A stretch of 12,705 nt of DNA from positions 8,191 to 20,895 of the forward strand of contig DBCZ01000080.1 of NCBI GenBank assembly GCA_002293315.1, written 5' to 3'. The notes below the pieces were generated by a model that was not told the origin of the DNA, searched no databases, and saw nothing but the letters and a program-made list of their open reading frames with translations. The stretch is from Ruminococcaceae bacterium UBA945. Its GTDB lineage: Bacteria; Bacillota; Clostridia; Oscillospirales; Acutalibacteraceae. The translations under genes were made by a program, and so were the position numbers. Below are positions 1 to 7,655 of the stretch, one piece after another (the first letter of the stretch is position 1; every line of letters starts with the position of its first letter).

Positions 1-25
1 GCTCTACCAACTGAGCTATACCCCT
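1..25 (-). tRNA. tRNA, 5' end only (possibly tRNA-Trp)
   Basis: Read on the minus strand, position 25 down to 1 gives a seven-base acceptor strand AGGGGTA, then TA, a D-stem GCTC, D-loop AGTTGGTA and the returning GAGC. That is the canonical first 25 bases of a bacterial tRNA. The anticodon lies outside the window, so the identity cannot be read. An A at position 1 followed by GGGG is typical of tRNA-Trp in many bacteria, so Trp is a guess from the acceptor strand only. Confidence 0.8.
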
Positions 26-33
26 ATATTGAA

Positions 34-60
34 CGCTCAATTATATTATCATTTTGAGCG
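34..60 (-). other. Inverted repeat after the kinase gene (weak hairpin)
   Basis: CGCTCAA at 34-40 and TTGAGCG at 54-60 form a perfect 7-bp inverted repeat with a 13-base AT-rich loop, just downstream of the FGGY kinase stop. It could be a weak terminator for the nine-gene operon. No run of T follows it in the minus-strand direction, and it overlaps the tRNA promoter, so a terminator role is doubtful and read-through into the tRNA is possible. Confidence 0.35.
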
Positions 61-71
61 CCCGATGTCAA
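40..71 (-). promoter_or_regulatory. Putative sigma-A promoter for the tRNA gene
   Basis: On the minus strand a perfect -35 hexamer TTGACA sits at 71-66. With a 17-bp spacer the -10 would be TAATAT at 48-43. A perfect TATAAT lies slightly further on, at 45-40, but with a 20-bp spacer. Either would start transcription 10-15 bp before the tRNA. The promoter sits entirely between the kinase stop codon and the tRNA. Confidence 0.45.
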
Positions 72-74
72 TTC

Positions 75-1520
75 CTATTTCAAAAGTATATGAATGGCTT
101 CTTTCCAACCTCCATACCTGATTTTCCTGTCTTCTTCGTGCATGGCTGGAGAAAAATGGCTTCGATCCAAAGAATCGCCGATATTAGCTGAATAGATTCC
201 GGATTTCAAGCCTGCCATATAGACCGCTCCGGTGACAGAAAGCTCTTCAATCACAGGTATGCTGAGCCTTAAATTAAGAATATCACTTTGGAATTGCATG
301 AGATAATTATCGCGCGTAGGGCCGCCGTCTGCGCGCAGCTCCTTGATAGGAATCCCGGCACTCTTCATGAGATTGATAATATCCGCGATTTGATACGCGA
401 TACACTCCTCGGCCGCCTTGACAATCTCCGCCCTGCCGGTGCTGCGGCTCATGCCGTAAAGCATAGCCTTCGCGTTGCTGTTCCAGTAAGGTGCGCCAAG
501 CCCGGTGAACGCCGGGACCAGATACGTCGTATCTTCTCTGTTGGCCGTGGCGGAGATTTCACCCGCTTCTTTTGATGAGCCAATGAGCTTCAGATCGTCT
601 GCGAGCCATTTTATCACCGAGCCTGTGTAGTTGATATTCCCCTCAAGCACATAAGTGGCCTTGCCGTCCGCGCGCCAGGCGAGCGAGGTCACAAGCCCTT
701 CATCGCTGAAAATCGGGGTGCTGCCGGTGTTGAGCATAACTGACGAGCCCGTCCCGTAGGTTGCTTTAACCATGCCCTGCTCGAAGCAGTTTTGACCATA
801 AAGAGCGCCGTGCGAGTCTCCTATGACGGCCATAATCGGAATTTCATGTGGCAGTATGCCATCAAAATCCGTCGCGCCGAAATCAGAATTGCTATCGCAA
901 ACCTCCGGCAAAATGGAGGTATCTATACCAAAGGAGGAGCAGATTTCCTCATCCCATGTTAGTGCGGAGATATTGAAAAGCTGTGTCCGCGAGGCGTTGG
1001 AATAGTCCGTTTTGAGGTTGCCTGTAAGCTTAAAAACGAGCCAGCTGTCCATAGTTCCGGCACATAGCTTCTTTCCTTTGATATCGGAGTTTTCAAGTAT
1101 CCACGCGATTTTTGCTGCTGAAAAAAACGGCGAGAGCGGCAAACCGGTTTTAGCCTTGATACTCTCTGCCATGCCGCTCAGCTTTTTGCAGATGCTCTCG
1201 GCTCTGCCGCATTGCCACACAACAGCGTCATTGACAGGCCGCCCGCTGTCAATATCCCAAACCAGCGCCGTCTCACGTTGGTTGCTTATCGCAGCTGCTA
1301 TGATATTATTGGTATCTGTTTTCGTTTTCGCGAGGACGTCTTTAACGGCCATCAGCATGCTTTCATATATTTCCATTGGGTCATGTGAAACCCAGCCCTC
1401 AGGCGATATTTTCTGTTCATGCGCGCAATCGCTTCTGCCGAGGATTCTACCCTGCTCATCAAAGATAACGGCTTTCGTACCCGAAGTGCTCTGGTCAATT
1501 CCCAGAATGTATTTACTCAT
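75..1520 (-). CDS. FGGY-family carbohydrate kinase, glycerol-kinase-like
   Basis: Cytoplasmic ATP-dependent sugar or polyol kinase, 481 aa, a full-length FGGY protein. Visible landmarks are the N-terminal phosphate loop GIDQSTSGTK (residues 7-16), NQRET (80-84), the catalytic Asp235 in IGDSHGALYGQ, the ATP-side YGTGSS (255-260), FTGLGAPYW (338-346) and DGGPTRDNYLMQFQSDIL (398-415). NQRET and the C-terminal motifs are those of glycerol kinase, whose Arg and Glu bind the glycerol hydroxyls. The segment where glycerol kinase has a substrate-binding Tyr (PYFSGTK) reads PFFSAAK at 131-137, so the Tyr appears to be Phe. The start codon overlaps the transketolase C-half stop by 8 nt (ATGAGTAA) and is preceded by AAAGGAG. 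As last gene of an isomerase-transketolase operon it probably phosphorylates the ketose made by the isomerase. True glycerol kinase is the alternative, but nothing around it concerns glycerol. Confidence 0.85.
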   Translation of the reverse strand: MSKYILGIDQSTSGTKAVIFDEQGRILGRSDCAHEQKISPEGWVSHDPMEIYESMLMAVKDVLAKTKTDTNNIIAAAISNQRETALVWDIDSGRPVNDAVVWQCGRAESICKKLSGMAESIKAKTGLPLSPFFSAAKIAWILENSDIKGKKLCAGTMDSWLVFKLTGNLKTDYSNASRTQLFNISALTWDEEICSSFGIDTSILPEVCDSNSDFGATDFDGILPHEIPIMAVIGDSHGALYGQNCFEQGMVKATYGTGSSVMLNTGSTPIFSDEGLVTSLAWRADGKATYVLEGNINYTGSVIKWLADDLKLIGSSKEAGEISATANREDTTYLVPAFTGLGAPYWNSNAKAMLYGMSRSTGRAEIVKAAEECIAYQIADIINLMKSAGIPIKELRADGGPTRDNYLMQFQSDILNLRLSIPVIEELSVTGAVYMAGLKSGIYSANIGDSLDRSHFSPAMHEEDRKIRYGGWKEAIHILLK

Positions 1521-2445
1521 GCAGAAGCTCCTTTGCCGCCTTTGCGATGCCGACCGCGTTCATGCCGTAATAGTCGAAAACCTCCTGTGATTTTCCCGTG
1601 ATGACGGGCTCGTCCGGCAAGGCTATATTCTTGACCTTCCCGGGGCAGCATTCTGAGACTATCTGGCTCACCATCGCGCCCATTCCGCCGATTATGCCAT
1701 GCTCCTCTACCGTGATAACCGCCTTTGAGGCTGACGCAGCCTCAATAACCGCACTCTTGTCAATTGGCTTTACACAGTACATGTCAAGCACGAAGGCGGA
1801 AATCCCCTCACCGCGGAGAATCTCCGCGGCGTCCTTTGCCGGCTTAACCATCTCTCCGCAGGCGATAATTGCTATGTCTCCGCCATGTGAAATCACATTT
1901 GCCTTGTTGAGAGTAAAGCTCATATCATTGTCGTACACATCGTCCGCGGCGTTTCTGCCCACGCGGATATACGCGGGTTCGCCGTCGTCAATTATAGCCT
2001 CCATCAGCTTTCGCGTCTGATGCCTGTCGCTGGGGATATACACTCTCATGCCGGGTATGGAGGCAATCGTGGCTATATCCTGTGCCGAATGATGAGTCAT
2101 GCCCAGCGCACCGTAGCTTATGCCGCCGGAAATCCCGATGAGCTTCACATTCGTGTGCGAATATGCGACGTCAACTTTAATCTGTTCCATGCTGCGTGTT
2201 GAGAGAAACGAGGCGGGAGAAGCCGCAAAAGGTTTTTTGCCCGCTCTTGCCATACCAGCCGCCACGCTGACAAGGCTTTGCTCCGCAATTCCAACCTCAA
2301 CAAACTGCTCCGGGAAGGCTTCGGCGAAATCCGTCAGTGAGGCAGAACCTCTGGAATCGCTGCAGAGCACGATAATATCCTTGTCAATCTTTGCGCGCTC
2401 TGAAAGCACCTCGCATATTACCTGCCGGTTGGGAATATTATTCAT
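1513..2445 (-). CDS. Transketolase, C-terminal subunit
   Basis: The 310-aa second half of a two-subunit, thiamine-diphosphate transketolase; the active site would form with the N-half encoded just upstream. It carries the pyrimidine-binding domain with the catalytic Glu55 in VGIAEQ, and THHSAQD (117-123) corresponding to the conserved substrate-site histidine loop. The C-terminal transketolase domain begins around residue 190. Length matches split transketolases of Firmicutes (about 310 aa) and is far shorter than the roughly 660-aa one-chain enzymes. The ATG overlaps the N-half stop by 8 nt (ATGAATAA) with AGGAGG 7-8 bases ahead, so translational coupling giving equal subunits is likely. It transfers a two-carbon ketol unit between sugar phosphates. 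Its place between an isomerase and a sugar kinase gene suggests a dedicated donor rather than a housekeeping pentose phosphate role. Confidence 0.9.
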   Translation of the reverse strand: MNNIPNRQVICEVLSERAKIDKDIIVLCSDSRGSASLTDFAEAFPEQFVEVGIAEQSLVSVAAGMARAGKKPFAASPASFLSTRSMEQIKVDVAYSHTNVKLIGISGGISYGALGMTHHSAQDIATIASIPGMRVYIPSDRHQTRKLMEAIIDDGEPAYIRVGRNAADDVYDNDMSFTLNKANVISHGGDIAIIACGEMVKPAKDAAEILRGEGISAFVLDMYCVKPIDKSAVIEAASASKAVITVEEHGIIGGMGAMVSQIVSECCPGKVKNIALPDEPVITGKSQEVFDYYGMNAVGIAKAAKELLHE

Positions 2446-3259
2446 TTGCCGCAGCCTCCTTTGCCGAAAGCTCTTTCATCGCGAGATTATACTCTTCCTG
2501 TGTCGGCACTTTATGGTGCCAAGCCGACTTGTTCTCCATGAAAGAAACGCCATATCCTTTAACAGTCTCCGCGATAATCACGCTGGGCTTGCCTTTGCAC
2601 TCTCTTGCCCGCTTGAAGGCGTCTGTCAGTGAATCAATATCGTTTCCGTTTACCGTTACCGTGTTCCAGCCGAAGGAAGCCCATCTTTCAGACTGATTAT
2701 CCTGCTTCATCACGTCTTCCGTGCCGCCCGAGATTTGCAGGCGGTTCCTGTCAACGATTGCGCAGAGATTATCCAGCGTGTAATGACCGCCGAGCATTAC
2801 GCCCTCCCATACAGAGCCCTCGGCGAGCTCACCGTCACCCATCACGACATAAACACGGCTTTCACTTAGGTTTTTCTTTTCGGCAATCGCCATGCCTACG
2901 GCCACCGAAAGCCCGTGCCCAAGCGAACCGGAATTCATCTCAATGCCGTTTATCTTGTTGTTGGGGTGGCCGATATACTTTGAGCCGAACTGAGAGAAGC
3001 TGTCAATATCCTCTTTCGGAAAGAATCCCCTGTCGCAAAGCACAGAATAAAGGGCCTCAACGGAATGCCCCTTACTCAAAATGAAATGGTCATGATTGCC
3101 TTTGCCGAACTTATCAGGAGATATATTCATCTCGGCGTTATAAAGCACATTGATAATATCGCATACGCTGAAATCCCCGCCGATATGCCCTGTTTTAGCC
3201 TTGTATATCATGTTCAGAATATCTTTTCTCAGCGCGAACGATTTAGCTTTGAGGTTCAC
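2438..3259 (-). CDS. Transketolase, N-terminal (ThDP-binding) subunit
   Basis: First half of the split transketolase, 273 aa. It has the conserved substrate and cofactor histidines of the family (GHIGG at 24-28, KGHS at 63-66, GHP at 97-99), GSLGHG at 111-116, and the thiamine-diphosphate/Mg motif starting GDGELAEG at 141 and ending at IVDRNRLQ (168-175), with Asn172 as the metal ligand. No pyrimidine-binding domain is present; the next gene supplies it. The start is a GTG at 3259-3257, one base beyond the isomerase TGA stop. A G-rich ribosome site (GAGGGGGG) lies 6 bases ahead, inside the end of the isomerase gene. Alternative family members such as DXS or pyruvate dehydrogenase E1 are unlikely, because the histidine pattern is that of transketolase. 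Confidence 0.9.
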   Translation of the reverse strand: MNLKAKSFALRKDILNMIYKAKTGHIGGDFSVCDIINVLYNAEMNISPDKFGKGNHDHFILSKGHSVEALYSVLCDRGFFPKEDIDSFSQFGSKYIGHPNNKINGIEMNSGSLGHGLSVAVGMAIAEKKNLSESRVYVVMGDGELAEGSVWEGVMLGGHYTLDNLCAIVDRNRLQISGGTEDVMKQDNQSERWASFGWNTVTVNGNDIDSLTDAFKRARECKGKPSVIIAETVKGYGVSFMENKSAWHHKVPTQEEYNLAMKELSAKEAAANE

Positions 3260-3260
3260 T

Positions 3261-4658
3261 TCATTCCCCCCTCAGATAGGCCTTTATTTCATTGTCGTTT
3301 TCATCGTATAAATCCGGCTTGATGCCGAGATATTTACATGCCTCATAAAGCACGGGCACGACGTTTTCATGAATGCCCACACAGTGATGAATATACGGAC
3401 CTTCAACAATTTTCGCCTCCAGGCGCTTCCAGTTTTCTACCTCTATCCAAAGATAAGTCCCCTTTGTATACGGACCGTCGATGCCCTTCGCATTGCCGAG
3501 CAGCAGGCTGTATTCGCCGTTGTCTCCGTCGAACCTTGCAATGGTGATTTCACCGTGCTTCGCTTCGGCTTCGATTGCACCGGGGTGGTCGAACGCCAGC
3601 GGATAGCCGAGCGTCGGTTTTGAGATAGCACAGGAAATCGGCCACGGACCGCAGTGCTGCAAAAGCTCGCCGTTTTCGTTATCGGGGTGGCGAACCGTCC
3701 AGTCAGCGAAGAATGAGCGCTTCTCATTCATGGCGGCTGCCTCGGTTATGAGCGCCGTTATCGCTCCGTGAATATCTGTTTCGCAGGCGACTGGTATGCC
3801 CTCTTCGTTGAGAAGCGAATTTGCCGCGCAGGGCATTATGCCTATCTCGCTTTGCAGCGCATTCCAGCACTGTATCGCAATTGCGTTGCAGCCGTATTCC
3901 TCGGTAAGCTCCTTCATGGCCACCTTCAGAGCCGCTACATTCTCAAGCGCCTCGTCACTGACGGAAATATTCATGCTTGCTTTGCAATATTCCACAACCT
4001 CCAGCACGGCTTTGCCGTCTTTGACGGCTTTTATTTTCTCTGTCAACTCAGGCATTGGAATGGGGGAGAGCTGTATGTTGAACTTCTCAAGGAGCTCGCC
4101 CTCGTTGCAGATAGTTGACCAGAAATCGAACGGACGCGGGGCTATTTGGAGGATTCTTGTCTTCTTGAACACTCTTACCACATTGCACACGGCAAGGAAA
4201 TCCTTGACGCCCCGCTCAAACTCCGAATCTGTGAGGCGGCAGTTCGTCATGTATGTGAACTTAACCCGGAAGCGGCGAAGCACCTTGCCTGTGGCAAATA
4301 ATCCGCATTGGCTGTCACGCAGTCTTATGCCATTCTCATCGGGGCGCTCGTCCCGCGGTCCCCATAGCAGCACGGGCACCTGAAGCTCCTTCGCAAGCCG
4401 CGCAACGACATACTCCGTTCCGAAATTGCAGTGGGGTACGAACAGGCCTTCTACCTTTTCCTTGCGGAATTTCTTGACTATGGCCGCAATATCTTTATCG
4501 TCATAAAGCAAACCCTCTTCGTTTATGTCGTCAATGTCCACAAAGTCAACACCGAGCTCGCGAAGCCTGCTTGCCGTTAATCCTCTGTACTTAATCGCGT
4601 CAGGCGCACTGAAAATGCTCCTGCGCGTAGGCGCATAGCCCAACTTAATCTTTGCCAT
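3261..4658 (-). CDS. L-fucose/L-arabinose-isomerase-fold sugar isomerase
   Basis: Predicted cytoplasmic metal-dependent aldose-ketose isomerase of 465 aa. A reading frame extends 24 codons further, to 4730, but would overlap lacI. The ATG at 4658 is preceded by GAGAGGGA and opens with the family-like MAKIKLGYAPTRRS, so this start is preferred. The N-terminal alpha/beta domains (1-170) lead into a C-terminal domain of the fucose-isomerase type. CETDIHGA at 292-299 aligns with the metal-binding Glu/Asp loop (E-N-D-x-x-N-G in FucI), and HHCVGIH at 424-430 carries the C-terminal metal histidine candidates. The alignment is by eye. Which aldose it uses cannot be told: the fold covers fucose, arabinose and related sugars. 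It follows lacI by 28 bp and precedes the transketolase by one base, so it probably makes the ketose that the kinase phosphorylates. Confidence 0.8.
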   Translation of the reverse strand: MAKIKLGYAPTRRSIFSAPDAIKYRGLTASRLRELGVDFVDIDDINEEGLLYDDKDIAAIVKKFRKEKVEGLFVPHCNFGTEYVVARLAKELQVPVLLWGPRDERPDENGIRLRDSQCGLFATGKVLRRFRVKFTYMTNCRLTDSEFERGVKDFLAVCNVVRVFKKTRILQIAPRPFDFWSTICNEGELLEKFNIQLSPIPMPELTEKIKAVKDGKAVLEVVEYCKASMNISVSDEALENVAALKVAMKELTEEYGCNAIAIQCWNALQSEIGIMPCAANSLLNEEGIPVACETDIHGAITALITEAAAMNEKRSFFADWTVRHPDNENGELLQHCGPWPISCAISKPTLGYPLAFDHPGAIEAEAKHGEITIARFDGDNGEYSLLLGNAKGIDGPYTKGTYLWIEVENWKRLEAKIVEGPYIHHCVGIHENVVPVLYEACKYLGIKPDLYDENDNEIKAYLRGE

Positions 4659-4686
4659 GATTTTCCCTCTCAATATATAATCACTT

Positions 4687-5697
4687 CTATTTTCGCAAGT
4701 CACGCACACTGTCGCGCTCAATAAATTCATTGCAAACCTGAATTTTCAGCTTTACGTCGTTTTCGCATTTTGTCACGTCTATTAAGCGTCTTGCGGCCGT
4801 TCTGCCCATCTCCTGCTTCGGAACGCGAATTGTAGTGAGCGTGGGAGAAGAGATTGAGCAGAAAGGCAAATCGTCATAGCCTATAATAGAAATATCGTCC
4901 GGAATACTGAAGCCGAATTCCTGCAAAGCCTTCATTGCGCCCAAGGCGATGATATCATTATCAGCGAAAAATGCCGTGGGCATTTTGGGGTTATCCTTCA
5001 AATATCCGACCATATCGTCGTAAGCACCGTCCATCGTGGGCGTTAAGGCGAATTCATATCCGAGATTCCGGTTCAGCCCGGCGAAATTCAGCGCCCGCGC
5101 ATAGCCCATCTCACGATAGAAGAAATTCTTTATGCGGATATTTCCTTTGAGATAGCCAATTTCCCTGTGTCCTTTTTCCGTCAGATACTGCATGGCGGAA
5201 AAAACAGAGTCGGTATTGCTGTGCAGCACAGAATCAAAGGTGCATCCCTCAAACCAGTTGTCAAGCACCACCATAGGCGCAAGAGCATATCTAAAAGGCT
5301 GAATATCATCCTCTGTCATCTCTGTTGCGAGCAGAAGAATGGCGCAGCTCACGTCATTCAGAAGCTGCTGCAATGTGGCGTCAAAATCAGGAGAGCCTTT
5401 TTTAAGATTCAGCAAAGTAGTCTCGTAACCGGCGCTGCGGCTCTCCATTTCCGCGCCCTCTATCAGCGCGGAAAAGAAGGGCGTGTCGGCGACGATGCTG
5501 CCGCTGTTCTTGTAGCTCACCAGCTTAATATTCCGGATTTTCCCCTCAGTGATATATCCATGCTCTTTCGCGGCCAGGAGAATCCGCTCTGCGGTCTCTT
5601 TATTAACGCCGCGTTTATTGTTGAGAGCATTGGAAACAGTTGCCTGGGAAAACCCTGTTATTTCACCCAGTTTCTTAATGTTAATCTTTGTGCTCAT
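4687..5697 (-). CDS. LacI-family transcriptional regulator
   Basis: DNA-binding repressor-type regulator of 336 aa. The helix-turn-helix lies at about residues 3-50, with the recognition segment ATVSNALNN (19-27) and the linker to the hinge (ERILLAAKEHGY, 37-48). The periplasmic-binding-protein-like effector domain spans about 57-330. It includes AFFADNDIIALGAMKALQE (242-260) and IIGYDDLPFCSISSPTLTTI (271-290), both typical of LacI/PurR effector domains. The frame is open upstream to 5772, but the ATG at 5697, with AAGGCGG ahead of it, gives the standard N-terminus. It sits in mid-operon after a 107-bp gap with its own probable promoter. It most likely controls this operon in response to an imported sugar or pathway intermediate. 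The best operator candidate is the CG-centred palindrome in the promoter at 10366-10379. Confidence 0.93.
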   Translation of the reverse strand: MSTKINIKKLGEITGFSQATVSNALNNKRGVNKETAERILLAAKEHGYITEGKIRNIKLVSYKNSGSIVADTPFFSALIEGAEMESRSAGYETTLLNLKKGSPDFDATLQQLLNDVSCAILLLATEMTEDDIQPFRYALAPMVVLDNWFEGCTFDSVLHSNTDSVFSAMQYLTEKGHREIGYLKGNIRIKNFFYREMGYARALNFAGLNRNLGYEFALTPTMDGAYDDMVGYLKDNPKMPTAFFADNDIIALGAMKALQEFGFSIPDDISIIGYDDLPFCSISSPTLTTIRVPKQEMGRTAARRLIDVTKCENDVKLKIQVCNEFIERDSVRDLRK

Positions 5698-5742
5698 AAT
5701 CAATCCGCCTTTTGCTGACCATTCTAAATATTTACTAAAAAT

Positions 5743-5771
5743 ATAATACCACGCAGGAGCTAAAAATTCCA
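5743..5771 (-). promoter_or_regulatory. Probable internal extended -10 promoter for lacI and downstream genes
   Basis: In the 107-bp gap ahead of lacI, the minus strand reads TGG-TATTAT, an extended -10 with the hexamer at 5748-5743. A weak -35 TGGAAT lies at 5771-5766, 17 bp upstream. The gap is markedly AT-rich compared with the flanking genes. A 10-bp perfect palindrome TAAATATTTA (5725-5734) lies at the predicted transcription start. This would let lacI, isomerase, transketolase and kinase be transcribed without the transporter genes. Confidence 0.5.
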
Positions 5772-5804
5772 ATAGAAATTCTGCTGATACATATCATTCG
5801 CTTG

Positions 5805-6737
5805 CTACTTCTGCCCGAAATTCAAAAAGAGCTTCGCATAGAAATCCTCCATCGTCAAGCGGGAATCCACATAATTGTAAACACGAATTTCCCTGTTGCC
5901 GGTGTTGTGAATGTAGTGCATGTTTTCATCCACGCGCGGGGCGGGCATGAGAGTGTAGCTCGTTGTGCGCTCGGCCTCCTCCATCAGCACACTGACTGTA
6001 GGGGAATCTCCCAAGCCCCAGATTTCTCCGTGTGGCCAAGGGAAATTGCGGCTGCCCATTGCGTCATTGAAATCTACCATCTGCCTGAAGAGGTATGCGC
6101 CCAGCTCTCCGCACGGCTTTACTCGCACCTGAAGTTCCGCGAGAGACACTGCCATCTGCTTGTATACATCCATCGGAATCTGCCATAGCGGAATTTCCGA
6201 ACCGAACACAACATTTGCCGCGTTTATATCCTGACCCAAATTGAACTCGCGGCAGCCCTCGGGATACACGCCGCCGCCAATCCAGATAGCAGTCATGCGC
6301 TGTGCGATGCGCGGCTCTTTGAGGTATGCCGCGGCAAGGTCAGTGATTGCGCCCAGGAACGCCACATACAACGGCATAGGGTCGTCCTTCATGGCCTCCG
6401 CAATTATCATATCCGCGCCGGCTGACGGCATTATCGTCGCGGCGTCCGGCATGGGCTTCGCCGAGCCGAGAGCCACGGGATACTGCCCTTCAAGCCCCAT
6501 GAGGCCGAGGATTTTCATGACCTCGTCATAGCTTGCCTCAACAGAAGTCTTCCCGCCGAAATCACGATAAGTCTCGGCGGAGGCGAAATGCCCCGCGACG
6601 ATACCCTTGACTTCAAACTTCGGCGTCATCAAGTGGTGAGCCAGCGCGAACTGGTCGTCTGCTTCATTCTTGCAATCGGTATGCACAATCATGCGCACGC
6701 GCTTGCTCTTTGGCACTGTAAAATCATAATTCCACAT
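5805..6737 (-). CDS. Nucleoside-hydrolase-fold protein (IUNH superfamily)
   Basis: A 310-aa protein with the inosine-uridine nucleoside hydrolase layout. The N-terminal acidic cluster HTDCKNEADD (19-28) contains equivalents of the catalytic/Ca-binding Asp10 (D21) and of Asp14/15 (D27, D28). GAITDLA (129-135) matches the GPLTNLA loop with the Ca-ligand Thr. EFNLGQDINAANVV (164-177) matches the ribose-binding EFNxxxDxxAA. GDSPTVSV (243-250) matches the C-terminal HDPLAVA with the last Ca ligand, D244. Two usual residues differ: the first Asp of DTD is His19, and the His beside the last Asp is Gly243. No signal peptide is seen, so it acts in the cytoplasm. It follows the permeases by 3 bp, with AAAGGA ahead of the ATG. 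It probably cleaves the N- or O-glycosidic bond of an imported pentofuranoside; the leaving group is unknown. Confidence 0.82.
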   Translation of the reverse strand: MWNYDFTVPKSKRVRMIVHTDCKNEADDQFALAHHLMTPKFEVKGIVAGHFASAETYRDFGGKTSVEASYDEVMKILGLMGLEGQYPVALGSAKPMPDAATIMPSAGADMIIAEAMKDDPMPLYVAFLGAITDLAAAYLKEPRIAQRMTAIWIGGGVYPEGCREFNLGQDINAANVVFGSEIPLWQIPMDVYKQMAVSLAELQVRVKPCGELGAYLFRQMVDFNDAMGSRNFPWPHGEIWGLGDSPTVSVLMEEAERTTSYTLMPAPRVDENMHYIHNTGNREIRVYNYVDSRLTMEDFYAKLFLNFGQK

Positions 6738-6740
6738 AGC

Positions 6741-7637
6741 TTATCCTTTCACGGCACCGAGAGCGATGCCCTTTGAGTAGTATTTCTGCAAGAGCGGGAA
6801 GACAATAATAATCGGGAGAATCGCGACGAACGCGATAGCCATCTGCACACCGGTGCTGGGCACTTTTGAGAGTTCGGCGGTGGCCGAGGAGGAAAGATTT
6901 GTTGCATTCTGTGCGAGGAACTGGAGGTCTGATACCATCTTGTTGAGCAGATTTTGAATCGTATACAGTTCAGTGTTCTTGTTTATATAGTAGAGGCCGT
7001 TCGTCCAGTCATTCCAGTAAGCGAGGCCCGAGAATGTGCCGATAGTCACCAAAATTGGCTTGCCCAGCGGCAGAACGATTGAACGAAAAATTCTCAGCTG
7101 CCCTGCGCCGTCGATCTGCGCCGCTTCATACAATGTGTCGGGAATGCTCGTGGAGAAATATGTGCGGATGAGCAGAATATTCATAGAGCTCAGGAGCAGG
7201 TTCGGCAGAAGCAGCCCGAAAACGGTGTCTTTAACGCCGAGATAGGTTGACCACATAATGTATGAAGGAACCAGGCCGCCGTTAAAGAGCATAGTGAAGA
7301 AGACGAAGAATGTAATCACGCGGCGTCCGGGTAGATTTTTAAGCGCCAGGGGATAGGAAAACAGTGCCGACATACCCACATTGATGAGCGTGCCGATAAC
7401 CGTGATGAGGATAGTCATGCCGTAAGCGCGGAAAATCTTTTCGCCGGATTTCAAGATGTATTCATAAGCGCCGAGGCTGAATTTTTCAGGGAAGAACGTG
7501 TATCCCTTGGCAAGCAAAACATTCTCGTCAGTTATTGAAGACATTATAAGAAGCAAAAACGGGAGGACTACCATACACACCACAATCATCATGACGATGT
7601 TTATCGCAATTTGATAGCCTTTATTTCTATTTACCAT
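6741..7637 (-). CDS. Carbohydrate ABC transporter permease, LplC/YtcP type (CUT1)
   Basis: Inner-membrane subunit of 298 aa with about six hydrophobic segments (approximately 12-33, 76-99, 108-130, 138-160, 192-213 and 264-284). The EAA loop that docks the ATPase is clear at 171-190 (EAAQIDGAG followed by IVLP). The C-terminal ending YYSKGIALGAVKG is characteristic of LplC-like permeases. It starts 18 bp after the partner permease, with AAAGGG ahead of the ATG. With that partner it forms the channel for the substrate delivered by the lipoprotein encoded at the head of the operon. LplB/LplC-type systems usually import oligosaccharides or glycosides. No ATPase gene is nearby, so it probably shares a multi-system ATPase of the MsmK/MsmX kind. 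Confidence 0.93.
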   Translation of the reverse strand: MVNRNKGYQIAINIVMMIVVCMVVLPFLLLIMSSITDENVLLAKGYTFFPEKFSLGAYEYILKSGEKIFRAYGMTILITVIGTLINVGMSALFSYPLALKNLPGRRVITFFVFFTMLFNGGLVPSYIMWSTYLGVKDTVFGLLLPNLLLSSMNILLIRTYFSTSIPDTLYEAAQIDGAGQLRIFRSIVLPLGKPILVTIGTFSGLAYWNDWTNGLYYINKNTELYTIQNLLNKMVSDLQFLAQNATNLSSSATAELSKVPSTGVQMAIAFVAILPIIIVFPLLQKYYSKGIALGAVKG

Positions 7638-7655
7638 ATCGTATCACCCTTTCCC

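Noticed and set aside
1012..1590. Open frame of 192 codons on the plus strand opposite the kinase
   Set aside because: It lies antisense within the kinase and the end of the transketolase, has no ribosome site or recognisable motif, and looks like a shadow of GC-biased coding sequence.
4659..4730. Longer N-terminus for the sugar isomerase
   Set aside because: It would overlap lacI by 44 bases, and its first 24 residues do not resemble the family; the ATG at 4658 has a ribosome site.
5698..5772. Longer N-terminus for the LacI-family protein
   Set aside because: LacI proteins start a few residues before the helix-turn-helix; the ATG at 5697 fits, and the extension covers the AT-rich promoter.
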